A stretch of 40,199 nt of DNA from an uncultured Anaeromyxobacter sp. Its GTDB lineage: Bacteria; Myxococcota; Myxococcia; Myxococcales; Anaeromyxobacteraceae. Position numbers and translations under genes: made by a program. Under the pieces are notes generated by a model. It made no database searches and was not told where the DNA came from. It saw only the letters and a list, made by a program, of their open reading frames with translations. The stretch covers positions 1-40,199 of the forward strand of contig CAIOAK010000059.1 in NCBI GenBank assembly GCA_903855945.1, written 5' to 3'. Positions 15,940-24,960 of the stretch are shown here, piece after piece; position 1 is the first letter of the stretch, and each line of letters opens with the position of its first letter.

Positions 15940-17100
15940 GTGAACGTCGTCTTCATCTCCCCCCACTTTCCTGTGAATTTCTGGCAATTCGTGGCGGCCC
16001 TGCGGGGAGCCGGCGCGACGCCGCTCGCAATCGCCGACGAGCCTTTCGACCGGCTCCGCCCGGAGCTCCAGGGGGCGCTCGCCGAGTACTACCGGGTGGA
16101 CGACATGCACCGGTACGACGAGATGGTGCGGGCCGCGGCCTTCCTCACCTACCGGCACGGCAAGATCGACCGGATCGACTCGATGAGCGAGCACTGGCTC
16201 GCCTCCGAGGCCCGGCTGCGGGAGGACTTCAACGTCCCCGGCCTCCGCCCCGCCGACCTGGCCGTGCTCCAGCGCAAGACCGGGATGAAGGGGCTCTTCG
16301 AGAAGGCCGGGGTGCTGGCCGCGCCGGCCCACCGGGTGCGTGACCCGGTGGAGGCCCGCGCCTTCGTGAAGAAGGTCGGCTACCCGCTCGTGGCCAAGCC
16401 CGACATCGGGGTGGGCGCCTCCCGCACCTGGCGGATCGAGACCCCGGCCGAGCTCGAGTCCTTCCTGGGAACGCGGCTCGAGGTGGACTACGTGCTCGAG
16501 CCCTTCGTCGAGGGGGACATCGTCACCTACGACGGCCTCGCCGACCAGGACGGGCGCGTGGTCTTCGACGCCTCGCTCCGCTACAGCCGCGGGATCATGG
16601 AGGTGGTGAACGAGGACACCGACGTCTGGTACCACGCCGCCCGCGACCTGGAGCCCGACCTGGTGGATGCCGGCCGGCGCGTGGTCCGGGCCTTCGACCT
16701 CCGCGAGCGCTTCTTCCACATCGAGTTCTTCCGCCGCCCCGATCGCTCGCTGCTCGCACTCGAAGTGAATGTCCGGCCGCCGGGCGGCCTGACCGTGGAC
16801 ATGTGGAACTACCAGAACGACGCCAACCTCTACCGGGCCTGGGCCGACCTGCTCGTCCACGGCAACGTGCGCCAGCGCTTCGAGCGCGCCTACGTGGTGG
16901 CCTACGTGGGCCGCAAGGACCGCTACCGCTACGCGCTCCCGCTCCCCGAGATCCTCTCCCGGTATCATTCACTCCTGGTACACCACGAGCCGGTGAACGA
17001 CGTCTTCAGCGCCGCGCTGGGGAACTACGGATTCATCCTGCGGTCTCCGAGCCTCGCCGAGCTGGCGGACGCGGCCGCCGACATCCAGGCCAAGGCCTGA
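15940..17100 (+). CDS. ATP-grasp ligase of unknown substrate
   Basis: 386 residues from a GTG behind GGAGG. N-terminal Rossmann-like segment (MNVVFISPHFPVNFWQFVAALRGAG), a central KTGMKGLFEKAGVLAAPA linker, then the ATP-grasp core: GYPLVAKPDIGVGASRTW (lysine plus glycine loop), VLEPFVEGDIVTYDGL, and FHIEFFR...LEVNVRPPGG with the Mg-binding Glu275 and Asn277. Such enzymes activate a carboxylate as acylphosphate and join it to an amine or thiol. The preceding ISPHFP start and the RPPGG end place it among carboxylate-amine ligase-like proteins rather than biotin carboxylase or D-Ala ligase. The esterase gene follows 13 bp downstream and is almost certainly co-transcribed, so the two probably act on one pathway. 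Confidence 0.85.
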   Translation: MNVVFISPHFPVNFWQFVAALRGAGATPLAIADEPFDRLRPELQGALAEYYRVDDMHRYDEMVRAAAFLTYRHGKIDRIDSMSEHWLASEARLREDFNVPGLRPADLAVLQRKTGMKGLFEKAGVLAAPAHRVRDPVEARAFVKKVGYPLVAKPDIGVGASRTWRIETPAELESFLGTRLEVDYVLEPFVEGDIVTYDGLADQDGRVVFDASLRYSRGIMEVVNEDTDVWYHAARDLEPDLVDAGRRVVRAFDLRERFFHIEFFRRPDRSLLALEVNVRPPGGLTVDMWNYQNDANLYRAWADLLVHGNVRQRFERAYVVAYVGRKDRYRYALPLPEILSRYHSLLVHHEPVNDVFSAALGNYGFILRSPSLAELADAAADIQAKA

Positions 17101-17113
17101 GGAGGAGGCGGGA

Positions 17114-17848
17114 ATGCAGCGCGAGAAGCACCGCTGGGCCAGCCCGGCGCTGGGCCAGGAGATGGAGATCGAGATCTACGGCCACGCCGGCCGCCCGGTC
17201 CTCGCCTTCCCGTCGCAGGACGGGCGCATGGGCGACTTCGCCGGCTTCGGGATGGTGGAGGTCTGCGCGGACTTCATCGAGAACGGGCGCATGCGGCTCG
17301 TGGCGCTCGACGGGATCGACTGGCAGAGCTGGACGAACCATGCGATCCCCCCCCCGGAGCGGGCGCGCCGGCACATCGACTACGACCGCCACGTGATGGA
17401 CGAGGTGGTGCCCTTCGTCCGGAAGGCCACCGGCCGCGACACGATGTGGGTCACCGGCTGCAGCATGGGGGCGTTCCACGCCTCCAACTTCTTCTTCCGC
17501 CGCCCGGACGTCTTCGACGGCGTGATCGGCCTGTCCGGGCTCTACTCGGCCCGGAGCTTCGTGGACGGCGCCTGGGACGAGGCCATCTACTTCAACAGCC
17601 CCCTCGAGTACCTGCCCGGCCTCGCCGACCCGGCCTACCTGGAGCGCTACCGCCGCGCCAAGATCGCCTTCGCGGTGGGCCAGGGGAACTGGGAGCACGA
17701 CTGCCTGGCGGACACCCGCGCGCTGGAGGCCATCCTGCGCGACAAGGGGATCCCGGCCTGGTTCGACTACTGGGGGCTCGACGTGGCCCACGACTGGCCC
17801 TGGTGGAGGAAGATGCTGCCCTACTTCCTCGACCGGCTGTCGGTGTAG
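17114..17848 (+). CDS. Esterase D-like alpha/beta hydrolase paired with the ATP-grasp enzyme
   Basis: 244 residues, no signal peptide, so cytoplasmic. The nucleophile elbow is GCSMG with Ser117; the likely general base is His226 in DVAHDWPWW near the C-terminus, and acidic residues in QGNWEHDC (about 190-198) can complete the triad. The opening (LGQEMEIEIYGHAGRPVLAFPSQDG) and FFFRRPDVFDGVIGLSG resemble the esterase/Esterase D group (PF00756). GGAGG lies 7 nt before the ATG, 13 bp after the ATP-grasp stop. It overlaps the convergent acyl-CoA synthetase gene by 28 bp. Substrate is unknown; pairing with a ligase hints at an ester or peptide-like small molecule that is built by one and trimmed or released by the other. 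Confidence 0.85.
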   Translation: MQREKHRWASPALGQEMEIEIYGHAGRPVLAFPSQDGRMGDFAGFGMVEVCADFIENGRMRLVALDGIDWQSWTNHAIPPPERARRHIDYDRHVMDEVVPFVRKATGRDTMWVTGCSMGAFHASNFFFRRPDVFDGVIGLSGLYSARSFVDGAWDEAIYFNSPLEYLPGLADPAYLERYRRAKIAFAVGQGNWEHDCLADTRALEAILRDKGIPAWFDYWGLDVAHDWPWWRKMLPYFLDRLSV

Positions 17849-19626
17849 GCGGTCGCGAGACGAGATCCCAGGAAGGCGATCACCGCGTCCCGCTTCAGCT
17901 TGAGCGTGGGCGTGACGAGCTCCGGGTGCTCGGCCGGCGAGCCGGGGATGACGATCAGCTTGTGGGGCTTCTCGTAGTCGCTGAAGGCGCCCAGCGACGA
18001 CCGCGCGATCGGCAGCAGCGCCTCGGCGGCGTCGCGCCCCTCGGCGGAGAGCCGCGCCAGGAAGTCCGGGTCCACGAAGACCGCGGCCGAGACGAAGGGG
18101 CGCCCCTCGCCGAGCAGCACCGCGCCGTGGAATGGTGCGGTCCCGGAGATGGCCTGCTCGAGCGGCTCCGGCGCGAGCTTCTTGCCCGTGGAGAGGACGA
18201 GCAGGTGCTTCTTTCGCCCCTCCACCCGAAGGAAACCACCCTCGTCGATGCGGGCCCGGTCGCCGGTGCGGTAGAAGCCGTCCGCGGTGAAGGCCCCCTC
18301 CGCGTCCTCCGCCTCCAGGTAGCCCGAGAGCAGGAGCGGCCCGCGCAAGAGCAGCTCTCCGTCGTCGTCGAAGCGGACCTCCTGGTCGGGGGTGAGCACG
18401 CCGGCGCAGCCGGGCTGTCGCGGCCCGTCGAGGAGGTTCGCCGAGACCATCCCGGCCGTCTCGGTCATCCCGTAGAGCTCGACGCAGGGGATCCCGAGCC
18501 CCTCCAGGAACCGGAAGAGCGCCGGGGAGGCCGGGGCCCCGCCGGAGAAGAGCGCGCGGATCCGCCCGCCCAGCTTCTGGCGGAGCGGCCCGCCCACGAG
18601 CCGGTCGGCCACCAGCGTGAGCAGGCGGTCCAGCGGATTGCGGCTTCCCTCCACGCGGACCCGGATGCCGGCCGCCAGCGAGGCGCGCGCCAGCCGGCGC
18701 AGCGGGACCGGCAGGGTCTCCACCTTGGCCTCCACCGTCGTCCGGAAGCGGTCGTAGATGAGCGGGACCGAGAAGGCGTAGGTGGGGCCGAAGCTGAAGG
18801 AGCGCTCGATGTCCTCGCGCCGGAGCACGAGCAGGAGCGTGTGCCCCTGGGCGAGCGCCAGGAAGAACTGGTCGTGCCCGGCCACGTGGGCGAAGGGGAG
18901 GAAGTGGACCCCCAGGTCGTCGGGACCGGTGCCCACCGAGGAGTTGCCGGCGTCGATGGCGTGGACGATGGAGCGCTGGGGGAGCCGCACGCCCTTGGGA
19001 CGCCCGGTGGTGCCGCTCGTGAAGATCATGAGGAACGGGTCCTCGGGCCCCACGGCGTCCACGAGCGCGTCCCAGGCCGCGTCGTCGAGCCGCGCCGCCC
19101 CGTCGCCGGACACGTCGCCGGCGGCCAGGACCCGCACGCCGGGCGGGACCGCGGAGGGCGGGATCGGCTCGGTGCTCACCACCGCGACCAGGCCGGCTGC
19201 GGCCAGCTCGCCGGCGGCCGGGGCCAGCTTCTCCCACTGGGAAGGGCCGGAGACGAAGGCGATCCGTGGTTTCACTCGCAGTGCAATGGCGCGGGCCGGC
19301 TCGCCGGCCAGGCTGGAGAAGAGGGCCGCGGGCTCGGCGCGCAGCGCCTGGGCGCCCAGCGAGATCTCCTGCCAGGCCGGGGAGTTGTCGGCCAGCATGA
19401 GCACCCGCTCTCCGGCGCGCAGCCCGGCGGCGGAGAGGGAGGCCGCCGCCCGGCGCACCCCCGCCTCGAAGGCCGCGAAGGTCACCTTGCGGGGCGGCTC
19501 GCTCCGCTTCCCGGGCTCGAGGATCCGCAGGAAGGTGGCGTCGGGGCGACGACGGGCGATGCCGCGCAGGATGGCGGGCAGGGTGCGGTCGGAAAACCGC
19601 CGGATCGTGAGCGTTCGGGTGGTCAT
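17821..19626 (-). CDS. Long-chain acyl-CoA synthetase-like AMP-binding enzyme
   Basis: 601 residues. The AMP-binding loop TSGTTGRPKG covers 203-212; further core motifs are LPFAHVAGHD, ALFSGGAPASP, YGMTETAG, FYRTGDRARID and the hinge VEGRKKHLLVLSTGKKLAPEPLE, which follow the order of FadD15/long-chain fatty acid-CoA ligases. The late Lys for adenylation is in PTLKLKR. It would activate a fatty or related carboxylic acid to acyl-AMP and then acyl-CoA. No signal peptide. Its start at 19626 is divergent from the four-cysteine protein gene. It has no obvious metabolic link with the ATP-grasp/esterase pair, although all three process carboxylates. Confidence 0.92.
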   Translation of the reverse strand: MTTRTLTIRRFSDRTLPAILRGIARRRPDATFLRILEPGKRSEPPRKVTFAAFEAGVRRAAASLSAAGLRAGERVLMLADNSPAWQEISLGAQALRAEPAALFSSLAGEPARAIALRVKPRIAFVSGPSQWEKLAPAAGELAAAGLVAVVSTEPIPPSAVPPGVRVLAAGDVSGDGAARLDDAAWDALVDAVGPEDPFLMIFTSGTTGRPKGVRLPQRSIVHAIDAGNSSVGTGPDDLGVHFLPFAHVAGHDQFFLALAQGHTLLLVLRREDIERSFSFGPTYAFSVPLIYDRFRTTVEAKVETLPVPLRRLARASLAAGIRVRVEGSRNPLDRLLTLVADRLVGGPLRQKLGGRIRALFSGGAPASPALFRFLEGLGIPCVELYGMTETAGMVSANLLDGPRQPGCAGVLTPDQEVRFDDDGELLLRGPLLLSGYLEAEDAEGAFTADGFYRTGDRARIDEGGFLRVEGRKKHLLVLSTGKKLAPEPLEQAISGTAPFHGAVLLGEGRPFVSAAVFVDPDFLARLSAEGRDAAEALLPIARSSLGAFSDYEKPHKLIVIPGSPAEHPELVTPTLKLKRDAVIAFLGSRLATAYTDSRSRK

Positions 19627-19690
19627 GTGTGCGGGCGCCCTGGGACGGAGGGACCACCATGATACGCCCCTGTCACCGGCGCGTCATGAG

Positions 19691-19699
19691 GGCTACACT
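19691..19699 (+). promoter_or_regulatory. Promoter -10 (GGCTACACT) implying a leaderless transcript
   Basis: TACACT at 19694-19699 has a candidate -35 (CTGTCA at 19670-19675) 18 bp upstream. The GTG start at 19709 is only 9 bp beyond the -10, about where transcription should begin, and there is no Shine-Dalgarno at the normal distance. A leaderless mRNA is the simplest reading. Confidence 0.45.
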
Positions 19700-19708
19700 C
19701 CCGGCCCA

Positions 19709-20338
19709 GTGGACGCGGAGGGGGCGAGCTACGGGCCGAGGGAGTGCGGGAGCTGCCGATGGTGGCGCCCCGTGCTGGAGGATGCTCGCGGACCGATCGG
19801 ACCCTGCCGGTACGGCGCCCGTACCGGGGACTTTCCCGGCACCGCCCCGGTCTGCGAGAACTACCTCGGGCGCGGCGTCGCCATCCCCGCGGCCCCGTCC
19901 GCGCCGCCGGGCGAGGGACGCCGAACCCCCGCCCCGCGCCCTCCGGCCATCCACCGCGCCCCGCCACCCCCGCTGCCCGACGAGGTCCTCGACATGACGC
20001 GAGAAGAGTTCGCCCAGGCCATCCGTGATGCGCTCCGGGAGGAGGCTCCCGACGTCCCGCTCGCTCCCCGGTGGGAGGGAGGGACACTCGTGGTGAAACC
20101 GCGCGACCCGGCGCTCCAGTCGAAGGAGCTGCCCGTCGACGCCCTGTTCCACAAGGTGGTGATGGTCCGGGACCGGCTGCGGGTCCTGGAGCAGAAGGTG
20201 AACGCGCACTCGAACCTCTCCGACGCCGAGAAGGTGGAGATGCAGGGGTACGTGACGAAGTGCTACGGCAGCCTCACCAGCTTCAACATCCTCTTCCGGG
20301 ACGAACGGGACAAGTTCGTCGGCGAGAAGACGGGGTAG
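19709..20338 (+). CDS. Four-cysteine (zinc-ribbon-like) protein of unknown function
   Basis: 209 residues from the GTG at 19709; the frame is open far upstream, but that region is antisense to the acyl-CoA synthetase. The N-terminus carries Cys13-x2-Cys16-x16-Cys33-x15-Cys49 (CGSCRWW ... GPCRYG ... APVCENY), the spacing of a structural zinc or iron-sulphur site. A Pro/Ala-rich linker (55-90) follows, then a charged helical domain with ALFHKVVMVRDRLRVLEQKV (coiled-coil-like) and an MQGYVTKCYGSLTSFNILF segment. No signal peptide or membrane helix, so probably cytoplasmic. I do not recognise a named family. It converges with the efflux lipoprotein gene with a 9-bp gap. Confidence 0.75.
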   Translation: MDAEGASYGPRECGSCRWWRPVLEDARGPIGPCRYGARTGDFPGTAPVCENYLGRGVAIPAAPSAPPGEGRRTPAPRPPAIHRAPPPPLPDEVLDMTREEFAQAIRDALREEAPDVPLAPRWEGGTLVVKPRDPALQSKELPVDALFHKVVMVRDRLRVLEQKVNAHSNLSDAEKVEMQGYVTKCYGSLTSFNILFRDERDKFVGEKTG

Positions 20339-20347
20339 GCACGACTC

Positions 20348-21838
20348 CTACCCCCGCGCGGGCGTGCTCGTGGTGGCCGGGATGGTGGCCGGGGTCGGCG
20401 GGATGGTGGGGGGCGGGGCGCCGGCGGGCGCCGGCCCGTGCGCCTTGGCGGCGGTACCCTTCTCCTGCCAGCCGCCACCCAGCGCCCGGTACAGGTTGAT
20501 GAGCGCCACGAGCTGGTCGCGGTTCGTCTGCGCCAGCGTCAGCTCCGAGCTGAAGAGCGACCGCTGGGCGTCCAGGACCTCGAGGTAGTTCGAGACCCCG
20601 CCGTCGTAGCGGAGCCGCGCCAGCCGCTCGGCGTTCTTCGAGGCGACGACCTGCATCTCCTGCTGCGCCGCCACCTCGCCGAGCTTGCGCACGCTGACGG
20701 CGGCGTCGTTCACCTCGCGAAGCGCGTTGATCACCTGCTGCCGGTAGGCCGCGACCCACTCGTCCATCACGGCCCAGGCCGCCTCCTCCTGCGAGGCGAG
20801 CCGGCCGCCGGTGAAGAGGGGGGCGAGCAGGCCGGCGCCGATGCTTCCGACCAGGCCGGTGGGAGAGAAGAGCGTGCCCATGGACGGGCCGGCGAAGCCG
20901 ATGACGCCGTCGAGCGAGAGCTTGGGGAGCCGGTTCGCCACGGCCACGCCCACGTTGGCGGTCGCGGCCTGGAGCTGGTTCTCGACGCGGCGGATGTCGG
21001 GGCGCCGCTCGAGCAGCGCCGCGGGGACCCCCATCGGCAGCGCGGGCGCGATCTGCTGCACCGGCGCCTGGGCCCGGGCCACCGGTCCTGGCGGCCGGCC
21101 CAGCAGCACCCCCATCTTCCCCTCCTTCAGGGCGATGGCCCGCTCGGTGGCGGGGATGGCGGCGGCCGTGACCGCGAGGTCGGCGCGGGCCTGGTTCACC
21201 TCGAGATCGTTGCCCACGCCGCCCAGCGAGCGCGTGGTGAAGAGGTCGAGGGTGTTCTGGCGGGTGACCGTGTTCCGCCGCGCCACCTCCAGCTCGACGT
21301 CGAGCTCCATGAGCTCGGCGTAGGTCTGGGCCACGTCGGCCACGAGCGCCAGGATCACGCCACGCCGGAACTCCTCCGTGGCGAGCAGCTCGGCCCGGGC
21401 CGCGTCGGTGGCGTTCTGCACCCGCCCCCAGATGTCGAGCTCCCAGGACATGCCGAGGTTCAGGGCGAAGGCCCCCGAGGCGCCCTGTCCGGGGACGTAG
21501 TTCTGCGCGGTCTGCTGCCCGTAGCTCCCGGAGGCGCCCAGCCCGAACTGCGGGTAGAAGTCGGCCGCGGCGACCCCGACGAGCGCCCGGTACTGGGCCA
21601 CGCGCGCGGCGGCGATCCGGAGGTCCTGGTTCGCGAGCAGCGCCTCGTCGATGAGCGCCTCCAGCTGGGGATCCCGGTACATCTCCCACCACGGGAGGTC
21701 GGCGATGGAGCGCGCCTCGTCGGCGGAGAGCGTGTAGCGCCAGGCCTGGGGAGCGGGGGTCTCCGGGCGCTGGTACTTCGGCCCCACCGCGCAGGCGGAG
21801 AGGGCGAGGAGGGCGACGGCGGCGAGGGCTCTCGTCAC
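20348..21838 (-). CDS. OprM/TolC-type outer-membrane efflux lipoprotein
   Basis: 496 residues. Lipobox LSAC with Cys16, then the family N-terminus AVGPKYQRPETPAPQAW. Two repeated TolC-like halves can be traced: LIDEALLANQDLRIAAARV and LGMSWELDIWGRVQNATDAARAEL in the first; RRPDIRRVENQLQAATANVGVAVANRLPKLSL and LAPLFTGGRLAS, YDGGVSNYLEVLDAQRSLF in the second. It forms the exit duct of the pump. The GTG start overlaps the RND gene stop (GTGA), so it is coupled. The C-terminal 35 residues are Ala/Pro/Thr-rich and extend beyond the usual end. Third gene of the adaptor-pump-duct operon. Confidence 0.94.
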   Translation of the reverse strand: MTRALAAVALLALSACAVGPKYQRPETPAPQAWRYTLSADEARSIADLPWWEMYRDPQLEALIDEALLANQDLRIAAARVAQYRALVGVAAADFYPQFGLGASGSYGQQTAQNYVPGQGASGAFALNLGMSWELDIWGRVQNATDAARAELLATEEFRRGVILALVADVAQTYAELMELDVELEVARRNTVTRQNTLDLFTTRSLGGVGNDLEVNQARADLAVTAAAIPATERAIALKEGKMGVLLGRPPGPVARAQAPVQQIAPALPMGVPAALLERRPDIRRVENQLQAATANVGVAVANRLPKLSLDGVIGFAGPSMGTLFSPTGLVGSIGAGLLAPLFTGGRLASQEEAAWAVMDEWVAAYRQQVINALREVNDAAVSVRKLGEVAAQQEMQVVASKNAERLARLRYDGGVSNYLEVLDAQRSLFSSELTLAQTNRDQLVALINLYRALGGGWQEKGTAAKAHGPAPAGAPPPTIPPTPATIPATTSTPARG

Positions 21839-24800
21839 GACTTCCTCCTTCCGAGCTTCTCGATCATGACGAAGAGCGCCGGGACCAGGAAGACGGCCAG
21901 GAAGGTCGCGACCAGCATGCCGGCGAAGACCGCGATCCCCATGACCTTGCGGCTCTCGGCGCCGGCTCCGGATGCGCGCACCAGCGGCAGCACGCCCAGG
22001 ATGAAGGCGAAGGCGGTCATGAGGATGGGGCGGAGTCGCAGCTTGGCGGCGCTCAGGGCCGCCTCCACCGGCTCCATCCCCTTCTCGACGTTCATCTTGG
22101 CGAACTCGACGATCAGGATGGCGTTCTTGGCCGCGAGCCCCACCAGCATGATGAGCCCGATCTGGGCGAAGATGTTGTTCACGTAGCTGTCGCTCGTGAG
22201 GCGGGCCAGGTAGAGCCCCAGGAAGGCTCCCAGGGCCGCGAAGGGCGTGCCGAGCAGCACGCTGCCGGGCAACGACCAGCTCTCGTACTGGGCCGCCAGG
22301 ATGAGGAACACCATGATCATGGCGAAGACGAAGACGACGGCGGCGGTGCCCTCGGCCTTCTTCTCCTGGAACGACACGTTGGACCACTGGTAGCCCATGT
22401 CCTTGGGCAGGACGGCCGCGGCGGCCTCCTCGAGCGCCTTCATGGCCTGCGCGGAGCTGTAGCCCACCGCCGGAACGCCGGTCACCTCGGCGGACCGGTA
22501 GAGGTTGAACCGGTTCGTGAACTCGGGGCCGGAGGTGGGCTTCGTCTCCACCAGCGTGTCGAGCGGGATCATGTCCCCCTTCGGCCCGCGCACGTAGAAG
22601 AGCCCCAGGTCCTTCACCGACTTGCGGTACTCCGGCTCGGCCTGCAGGAAGACCTTGTAGACGCGCCCGAACCGGTTGAAGTCGTTGATGTAGTTGCCCC
22701 CCAGGTAGGAGCCCATGGTGGAGAGCACCTCGGTGAGCGGCACGCCCACCTTGAAGACCTTGTCCCGGTCCACGTCGGCGAAGACCTGCGGCACGGCGGC
22801 GCGGTAGACGCTGTTCGCCATGCCGATCTCCGGGTGCTTCTTCGCCTCGGCGAGGAACTTCCGGAGGTTCTCGGCCAGGTACTCCGGCGTGCCGCCGCTC
22901 CGGTCCTGGAGCATGAAGGAGAAGCCCGATCCGGTGCCCAGGCCGGGGATGGGTGGCGGGCCGAAGGCGAAGACCGTGGCCTCGGGGATGCCCACGAAGA
23001 GCTTCCCGTTGAGGCGCCGGATCACGTCGAATACCTGCTCCCCCTTTCCCTTGCGCTCCCCCCAGGGCTTCATGGAGACGAAGAAGAAGGCGGTGTTGGA
23101 GGCGTAGGCGCCGGAGAGCAGGCTGAAGCCGGTGATGGTGGTCGTGTAGGCCACCGTCGGCTCGGCCATGAGGATGGCCTCGGCCTTGCGGGTGACGGCG
23201 TCGGTGCGGTCGAGCGACGAGGCGTCGGGCAGCTGAACGGCGGCCATGAAGTAGCCGTTGTCCTCGTCCGGGATGAAGCCGGAGGGGATGCGGCCGGCGA
23301 CGAGGACCGCGAGGGCCGCCGTGCCCCCGACGAGCACCGCGCTCCGTGCGAGCTTGCGGGTGAGGTGGCCGGTGATGGTCAGGTAACCGCCCGTGAACCG
23401 GTCGAACACCTTGTTGAACCCGTCGTAGAACGGCTGCAGGAAGGAGCGCTTCGTCCCCTTGGGCTTGAGCAGCAGGGAGGCGAGGGCCGGCGAGAGGGTG
23501 AGGGCGTTCATCGCCGAGAAGAGCACCGAGACGGCGATGGTGATGGCGAACTGCTGGTAGAGCTGGCCGGAGATGCCGGCGATGAAGGCCACCGGCACGA
23601 AGACCGCGCAGAGCACGAGCGCGATGGCGATGACCGGCCCGGAGACGTCCTTCATGGCCTGTGCGGTGGCCTCCTTGGGCGTCATCCCGTGCTCGATGTG
23701 GTGCATCACCGCCTCGACCACCACGATGGCGTCGTCCACCACGATGCCGATGGCGAGCACCAGCCCGAGCAAGGACAGCGTGTTGATGGAGAACCCCAGC
23801 AGGGGGAAGATGATGAAGGTGCCGATGAGCGAGACCGGGACGGTGAGGAGCGGGATGAGGGTGGCCCGCCAGTTCTGCAGGAAGACGAAGACCACCAGGA
23901 TGACGAGCAGGATCGCCTCGAGGAGGGTCTGGACGATCTCCTCGATGCCGGCCGAGATGGCGAGCGTCGTGTCGAGCGTGACCGCCTGCTTGATCCCCGG
24001 CGGGAAGCTCCGCTCCATCTCGGCGACGGTCTTCTTCACCTGCTCGGCGACGGCCAGCGCGTTCGATCCCGGGGTCTGGTAGACGGCGATGACCGCGGCC
24101 GGCTTGCCGTCGAGCCGCCCCTGCGAGTTGTAGAGGAGCGATCCGAGCTCGATGCGGGCCACGTCCTTCAGGCGGGTCTGCGAGCCGTCCGGGTTGGAGC
24201 GGACGATGATCTCGCCGAACTCGCCCGCGTCGAGGAGGCGCCCCTTGGTGCGGACCGCGTAGGTGAACTCGGTGCCCTTCGGGGCGGGGGGACCGCCGAT
24301 CTGGCCGGCGGGGAGGAGCACGTTCTGCTGCTGCACCGCGTTCGACAGGTCGGCGACCGTGAGCCCGAGCGTCTTCAACCGGTCGGGGCGCACCCAGATG
24401 CGCATGGCGTAGTCGGAGCCGCCGAAGAGGATGACGTCGCCCACGCCCGAGATGCGCTTGATCTGGTCGTTGATGTTGATGGCGGCGTAGTTCGACAGGA
24501 AGTTGTTGTCGAAGGCCCCGGACGGAGAGGTGAGGGTGACCAGCATGAGCGGGAAGTTGAGCGACTTCTTCACGTTCACGCCGTAGGCGCGCACCGCCGA
24601 GGGCAGGGAGGCGGTGGCCTGCGACACGCGGTTCTGGACGAGCACGTTCGACATGTCCAGGTTGGAGCCGACGTCGAACGAGACCTGGAGGCTGTAGGTG
24701 CCGTCGTTCGCGTTCGTGGACTTCATGTAGATCATGTTCTCGACGCCGTTCACCTGCTGCTCGATGGGCGCGGCCACCGACGACTCCACGTCCACGGCGC

Positions 24801-24957
24801 TGGCGCCGGTGTAGGTGGCCTGCACCTGGATGAGCGGCGGGGTGATGTCCGGGTACTGCGCGATGGGCAGCCGGGTCAGCGCCACCGCCCCCATGATGAT
24901 GGTGACGATGGAGATCACCATCGCCACGATCGGGCGACGGATGAAGAAGGAGCCCAT
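21835..24957 (-). CDS. RND efflux pump inner-membrane transporter (HAE1 family, AcrB/MexB-like)
   Basis: 1040 residues, the usual length. It opens MGSFFIRRPIVAMVISIVTIIMG and continues LPIAQYPDITPP, which is typical of hydrophobe/amphiphile exporters. The proton-relay pair Asp408-Asp409 sits in GIVVDDAIVVVE, at essentially AcrB numbering, so it is a drug/organic-compound pump rather than a heavy-metal type. Twelve helices with two large periplasmic loops are apparent; the FIPDEDNGYF motif marks the second half. It starts 3 bp after the adaptor stop and overlaps the duct gene by 4 bp. Substrates cannot be predicted from sequence alone. Confidence 0.96.
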   Translation of the reverse strand: MGSFFIRRPIVAMVISIVTIIMGAVALTRLPIAQYPDITPPLIQVQATYTGASAVDVESSVAAPIEQQVNGVENMIYMKSTNANDGTYSLQVSFDVGSNLDMSNVLVQNRVSQATASLPSAVRAYGVNVKKSLNFPLMLVTLTSPSGAFDNNFLSNYAAININDQIKRISGVGDVILFGGSDYAMRIWVRPDRLKTLGLTVADLSNAVQQQNVLLPAGQIGGPPAPKGTEFTYAVRTKGRLLDAGEFGEIIVRSNPDGSQTRLKDVARIELGSLLYNSQGRLDGKPAAVIAVYQTPGSNALAVAEQVKKTVAEMERSFPPGIKQAVTLDTTLAISAGIEEIVQTLLEAILLVILVVFVFLQNWRATLIPLLTVPVSLIGTFIIFPLLGFSINTLSLLGLVLAIGIVVDDAIVVVEAVMHHIEHGMTPKEATAQAMKDVSGPVIAIALVLCAVFVPVAFIAGISGQLYQQFAITIAVSVLFSAMNALTLSPALASLLLKPKGTKRSFLQPFYDGFNKVFDRFTGGYLTITGHLTRKLARSAVLVGGTAALAVLVAGRIPSGFIPDEDNGYFMAAVQLPDASSLDRTDAVTRKAEAILMAEPTVAYTTTITGFSLLSGAYASNTAFFFVSMKPWGERKGKGEQVFDVIRRLNGKLFVGIPEATVFAFGPPPIPGLGTGSGFSFMLQDRSGGTPEYLAENLRKFLAEAKKHPEIGMANSVYRAAVPQVFADVDRDKVFKVGVPLTEVLSTMGSYLGGNYINDFNRFGRVYKVFLQAEPEYRKSVKDLGLFYVRGPKGDMIPLDTLVETKPTSGPEFTNRFNLYRSAEVTGVPAVGYSSAQAMKALEEAAAAVLPKDMGYQWSNVSFQEKKAEGTAAVVFVFAMIMVFLILAAQYESWSLPGSVLLGTPFAALGAFLGLYLARLTSDSYVNNIFAQIGLIMLVGLAAKNAILIVEFAKMNVEKGMEPVEAALSAAKLRLRPILMTAFAFILGVLPLVRASGAGAESRKVMGIAVFAGMLVATFLAVFLVPALFVMIEKLGRRKS

Positions 24958-24960
24958 GGC

